The position numbers and the translations under genes are program-made. The notes under the pieces are model-generated. The model saw only the letters and a list, made by a program, of their open reading frames with translations. It ran no database searches and was not told the DNA's origin. Below, piece after piece: positions 61,631 to 64,000 of a DNA stretch of 64,000 nt. The stretch's first letter is position 1, and each line of letters begins with the position of its first letter. The stretch is from NCBI RefSeq assembly GCF_902459705.1, contig NZ_CABPRU010000003.1, positions 310,001-374,000 of the forward strand, in the 5' to 3' direction. The stretch comes from Pandoraea terrigena (GTDB lineage: Bacteria > Pseudomonadota > Gammaproteobacteria > Burkholderiales > Burkholderiaceae).

Positions 61631-63253
61631 TCACTCCGCCAACCTCGCCGACGCCTCAAGCGACGCATCGCGCCGCTTCAACTCGTCGAGCACCATGCGC
61701 TTCGGCACCTTCCCGTAGCCCGACTTCGGCAGCGCCTCCCAAAAGACAATTCGCTTCGGAACCTTGTACTTGGCGATACGGGTCTTGAGCCAATCCTGCA
61801 GCGCCGATTCGTCCAGACTCGCGCCGCCATGCAAGACGCAGACGGCCACACCGACCTCCCCCCACTGCGCATCCGGCACGCCCACCACCGCGACCTCGGT
61901 GATCGCACCGTGCATCAGCATCAGTTCCTCGATCTCGCGCGGATAGACGTTCGAGCCCCCCGAGATGTACATATCCGACGCCCGACCGGTCAGATACACG
62001 TAACCACTCTCGTCCATATGCCCGATGTCGCCGGTGCGGAACCAGCCGTCGCGAAACGACTTGGCGTTGGCTTCCGGATTCCGGTAATAGCCGGCGAATA
62101 CCGCCGGACCAATGACGCAGACTTCGCCCGTCTCGCCCGGCCCCAACTCGTTCCCCTCGTCGTCCTGAATCGTCACCTGCATGCCGCTGCGCTCGAACCC
62201 ACACGTGCGCGGCCGCAGCGCAACGGTCTCGTCATTGTGGTCGCACGGCGGCAACACCGTGATGTTGCCGGTGACTTCCCCCAGGCCGTAATACTGCACC
62301 AGCACCGGCCCCAGCTTGGCCAGCGCACGCTTCTGATCCTGCTCGTACATCGACGCGCCCGCGTAGATCACGTAGCGCAGACTCGCGTGATCGTACGTAT
62401 CGACGGCTGGGTGCTCGACCAGCATCTTGAGAATCGTCGGCACCGTGAACATGTTGGTCAGCCGATACCGCTCGATCAGCGCGAACGCCTGCGCCGGATC
62501 GAGCTTCTGCGCCGGCATCATTACCGTCGTGCCGCCGCGCGCCATCACGTTGAGTTGATGCATACCCGCCCCGTGCGAAATCGGCGCGACGACCAGCGAG
62601 CCGTCCTCGTGCGCAAGGCCGGGCAAAAGGTCGCACAGATGGTTGTTGATGACGAACGCAAGCTGCCCATGCGTGAGCACCGCCCCCTTCGGGCTCCCGG
62701 TGGTGCCCGAGGTAAAGAACAGCCAGCACGGCGTATCACGCTCGACCACCGCGTTAGTCATCGGCGCCGCCATGTGGCGATCGATCAACGCACTCACCTG
62801 CGGCGATGCGTCGGGCACCGCGTTGTCGCCGGTGAACCAGACGATGTGGCAGTCCGCACGCTCGGCGACGACCGCGGCGGCGTGATCGGGATAATCCGTC
62901 TGGCACAGGAATACCGCCGGTTCGGCAACACGCGCCATGGTGGCCACCTCGCCCGGCGCGAGCCGGAAGTTGGTCGGCACCCAGACCGCGCCAAGACGAA
63001 ACACCGCAATCATCGCCTCGATCATCTCGTTGCTGTTGCGCGAGTGGGCGAGCACGGTATCGCCAGCGCCCACACCGAGCGCACGCAACCCCGCCGCGAG
63101 CGCCGAGACACGTGCATCGAACGCCTGCCAGGTCCATTCCTGTTCGCCAAAGACGACCGCGAGATGGTTCGGGAAACGACGCGCGTTGCGCGTCGCAAAA
63201 TAGGCAAGGTTCATCACCCGCGCCGACGTCGGCGTCATGTTGACGAAACTCAT
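61631..63253 (-). CDS. AMP-forming acyl-CoA ligase (FadD-like)
   Basis: It activates a carboxylic acid to its CoA thioester via an acyl-adenylate. 540 residues. ATP-binding FFTSGTTGSPKGAVLTHGQ (about 190), VQYYGLGEVTGN, GWFRTGDIGHMDESGYVYLTGR and the catalytic Lys region PKSGYGKVPKRMV are intact. The chain type accepted cannot be told by eye; relatives include fatty acyl and steroid side-chain ligases. It overlaps the thiolase gene by 4 bases (ATGA), so it is translated after it in one operon. Confidence 0.9.
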   Translation of the reverse strand: MSFVNMTPTSARVMNLAYFATRNARRFPNHLAVVFGEQEWTWQAFDARVSALAAGLRALGVGAGDTVLAHSRNSNEMIEAMIAVFRLGAVWVPTNFRLAPGEVATMARVAEPAVFLCQTDYPDHAAAVVAERADCHIVWFTGDNAVPDASPQVSALIDRHMAAPMTNAVVERDTPCWLFFTSGTTGSPKGAVLTHGQLAFVINNHLCDLLPGLAHEDGSLVVAPISHGAGMHQLNVMARGGTTVMMPAQKLDPAQAFALIERYRLTNMFTVPTILKMLVEHPAVDTYDHASLRYVIYAGASMYEQDQKRALAKLGPVLVQYYGLGEVTGNITVLPPCDHNDETVALRPRTCGFERSGMQVTIQDDEGNELGPGETGEVCVIGPAVFAGYYRNPEANAKSFRDGWFRTGDIGHMDESGYVYLTGRASDMYISGGSNVYPREIEELMLMHGAITEVAVVGVPDAQWGEVGVAVCVLHGGASLDESALQDWLKTRIAKYKVPKRIVFWEALPKSGYGKVPKRMVLDELKRRDASLEASARLAE

Positions 63254-64000
63254 TTGGCGCGCTCCATGATCGAGACGTAGTTGGCCACCGCAGCGCCCCC
63301 CATGTTGAATACTCCCGCCAGCGTGGCGTCGGCGATCTGCATGTCGCCCGCCTCTCCCGCTAGCTGCATCGCCGCCATCACATGTTGCGACACCCCCGTC
63401 GCACCCAGCGGGTGTCCACGCGACTTGAGCCCGCCCGACGGGTTGACCGGCAGACGCCCGTCACGCGTCGTCACGCCCTCCTCGATCGTCCGCCATCCTT
63501 CACCGGGTGCGGCGAGCCCCATCGCCTCATACTCGATCATCTCGGCGATGGTGAAGCAGTCATGCGTCTCGACGAGGCTCAGATCCCCCAGCGTCACCCC
63601 TGCGTGGCCGAGCGCCTTGCCCCACGCGCGACGCGCCCCCTCGAACGCGATCGGATCGCGCTTCGCGAGCGGCAGGAAGTCGTTGACCTGGACGCGCGCG
63701 CGAAACCGAATCGCGCGCGCCATCGTCATCGCGACCTCGGGGGCGGCGATCACCATCGCTGCGGCGCCGTCAGACACGGGCGAGCAATCGGTGCGACGCA
63801 GCGGTCCGGCGACGAACGGGTTGTGCTCCGACGGCGCGTTGCAAAACGCGAACCCGAGATCCTTGCGCAAGTGCGCGTAGGGATTGCGCACGCCGTTCGC
63901 ATGGTTCTTGGCGGCGATCATCGCCAGTGCGTCACTGTGGTCGCCGTGGCGCGCGAAATACGTCTGCGCAATCCGGCCGAAAATGCCGGCAAAACCGTCG
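63250..64000 (-). CDS. Thiolase-family protein, SCP2-like (5' end outside window)
   Basis: The last 249 or so codons of a thiolase-fold enzyme; the frame stays open through the right edge (DGFAGIFGRIAQTYFARHGDHSDALA reads in frame). The GHPLGATG motif, within NPSGGLKSRGHPLGATGVSQ, supplies a catalytic His. Where classical thiolases have a C-terminal CxG Cys, this has FNMGGAAVANY, as in SCP2-type relatives. It probably works with the coupled acyl-CoA ligase gene in beta-oxidation of an unusual acid. The nucleophilic Cys lies outside the window. Confidence 0.88.
   Translation of the reverse strand, partial: DGFAGIFGRIAQTYFARHGDHSDALAMIAAKNHANGVRNPYAHLRKDLGFAFCNAPSEHNPFVAGPLRRTDCSPVSDGAAAMVIAAPEVAMTMARAIRFRARVQVNDFLPLAKRDPIAFEGARRAWGKALGHAGVTLGDLSLVETHDCFTIAEMIEYEAMGLAAPGEGWRTIEEGVTTRDGRLPVNPSGGLKSRGHPLGATGVSQHVMAAMQLAGEAGDMQIADATLAGVFNMGGAAVANYVSIMERAK

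Noticed and set aside
1-64000. CRISPR array, prophage, insertion sequence or rRNA/tRNA genes
   Set aside because: I saw no regularly spaced repeats, transposase, integrase or phage structural genes, and no rRNA or ordinary tRNA gene; the only tRNA-like part is the ssrA 3' end.

Overview
The window is a GC-rich chromosomal segment from a betaproteobacterium. The gene content and order point to Burkholderiaceae. The main clue is the block pmbA / darP-mog / orn / Ste24-like peptidase-rsgA / CobD-like / CoA pyrophosphatase / rplS-trmD-rimM-rpsP. Other clues are the ElaA, TM2 and DUF748 relatives and the tmRNA tag. Pandoraea or a close relative is my best guess, but the genus is not proven from sequence. 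I see no phage, plasmid, insertion sequence or CRISPR array. Most of the window is ordinary core chromosome.

Layout. 1-9.8 kb: parE (C-terminal end cut by the window edge) with a DnaA-box pair in its promoter region, the ABC-F ATPase uup, elaA, small membrane or hypothetical genes, glnS and a urea-transporter-like gene. 9.8-14.1 kb: phrB, a small lipoprotein gene, dinB behind a clear LexA (SOS) box, and a second lipoprotein gene. 14.2-21.0 kb: an accessory catabolic cluster on the minus strand, in transcription order LysR regulator, periplasmic binding protein, an aconitase-superfamily hydro-lyase with the swivel domain first, a type III CoA-transferase and an AMACR-like CoA racemase. 21.6-24.7 kb: divergent iron-type ABC permease and ATPase genes with no binding protein. 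24.8-26.1 kb: thyA-folA. 26.3-27.8 kb: a MASE4-like/GGDEF diguanylate cyclase. 28.1-32.7 kb: a complete livKHMGF branched-chain amino-acid importer operon. 32.9-43.1 kb: pmbA, darP, mog, orn, the Ste24-like peptidase gene, rsgA, a CobD-like gene, the CoA pyrophosphatase gene and the rpsP-rimM-trmD-rplS operon.

43.3-48.2 kb: a PQQ-type sugar dehydrogenase gene, a META lipoprotein gene, a TM2 protein gene, a Rossmann/DUF2520 protein gene, and an SOS-controlled PA0069-type radical SAM gene. 48.3-51.4 kb: an Lrp regulator divergent from dadA-ald, which together would turn D- and L-alanine into pyruvate. 51.7-57.2 kb: ubiG, gph and a large AsmA-like DUF748 gene. 57.2-57.6 kb: ssrA (tmRNA), followed by lower-GC DNA with a hexapeptide acetyltransferase gene. 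58.7-64 kb: an AraC regulator, a cupin, a Fic protein with a repeat-rich operator-like region, and an acyl-CoA ligase gene translationally coupled to a thiolase gene that runs off the right edge.

Two points stand out. One is the 14-21 kb cluster, which looks like an undescribed route for a branched di- or tricarboxylic acid. The other is a pair of well-formed LexA boxes that put dinB and the radical SAM gene under one DNA-damage control.
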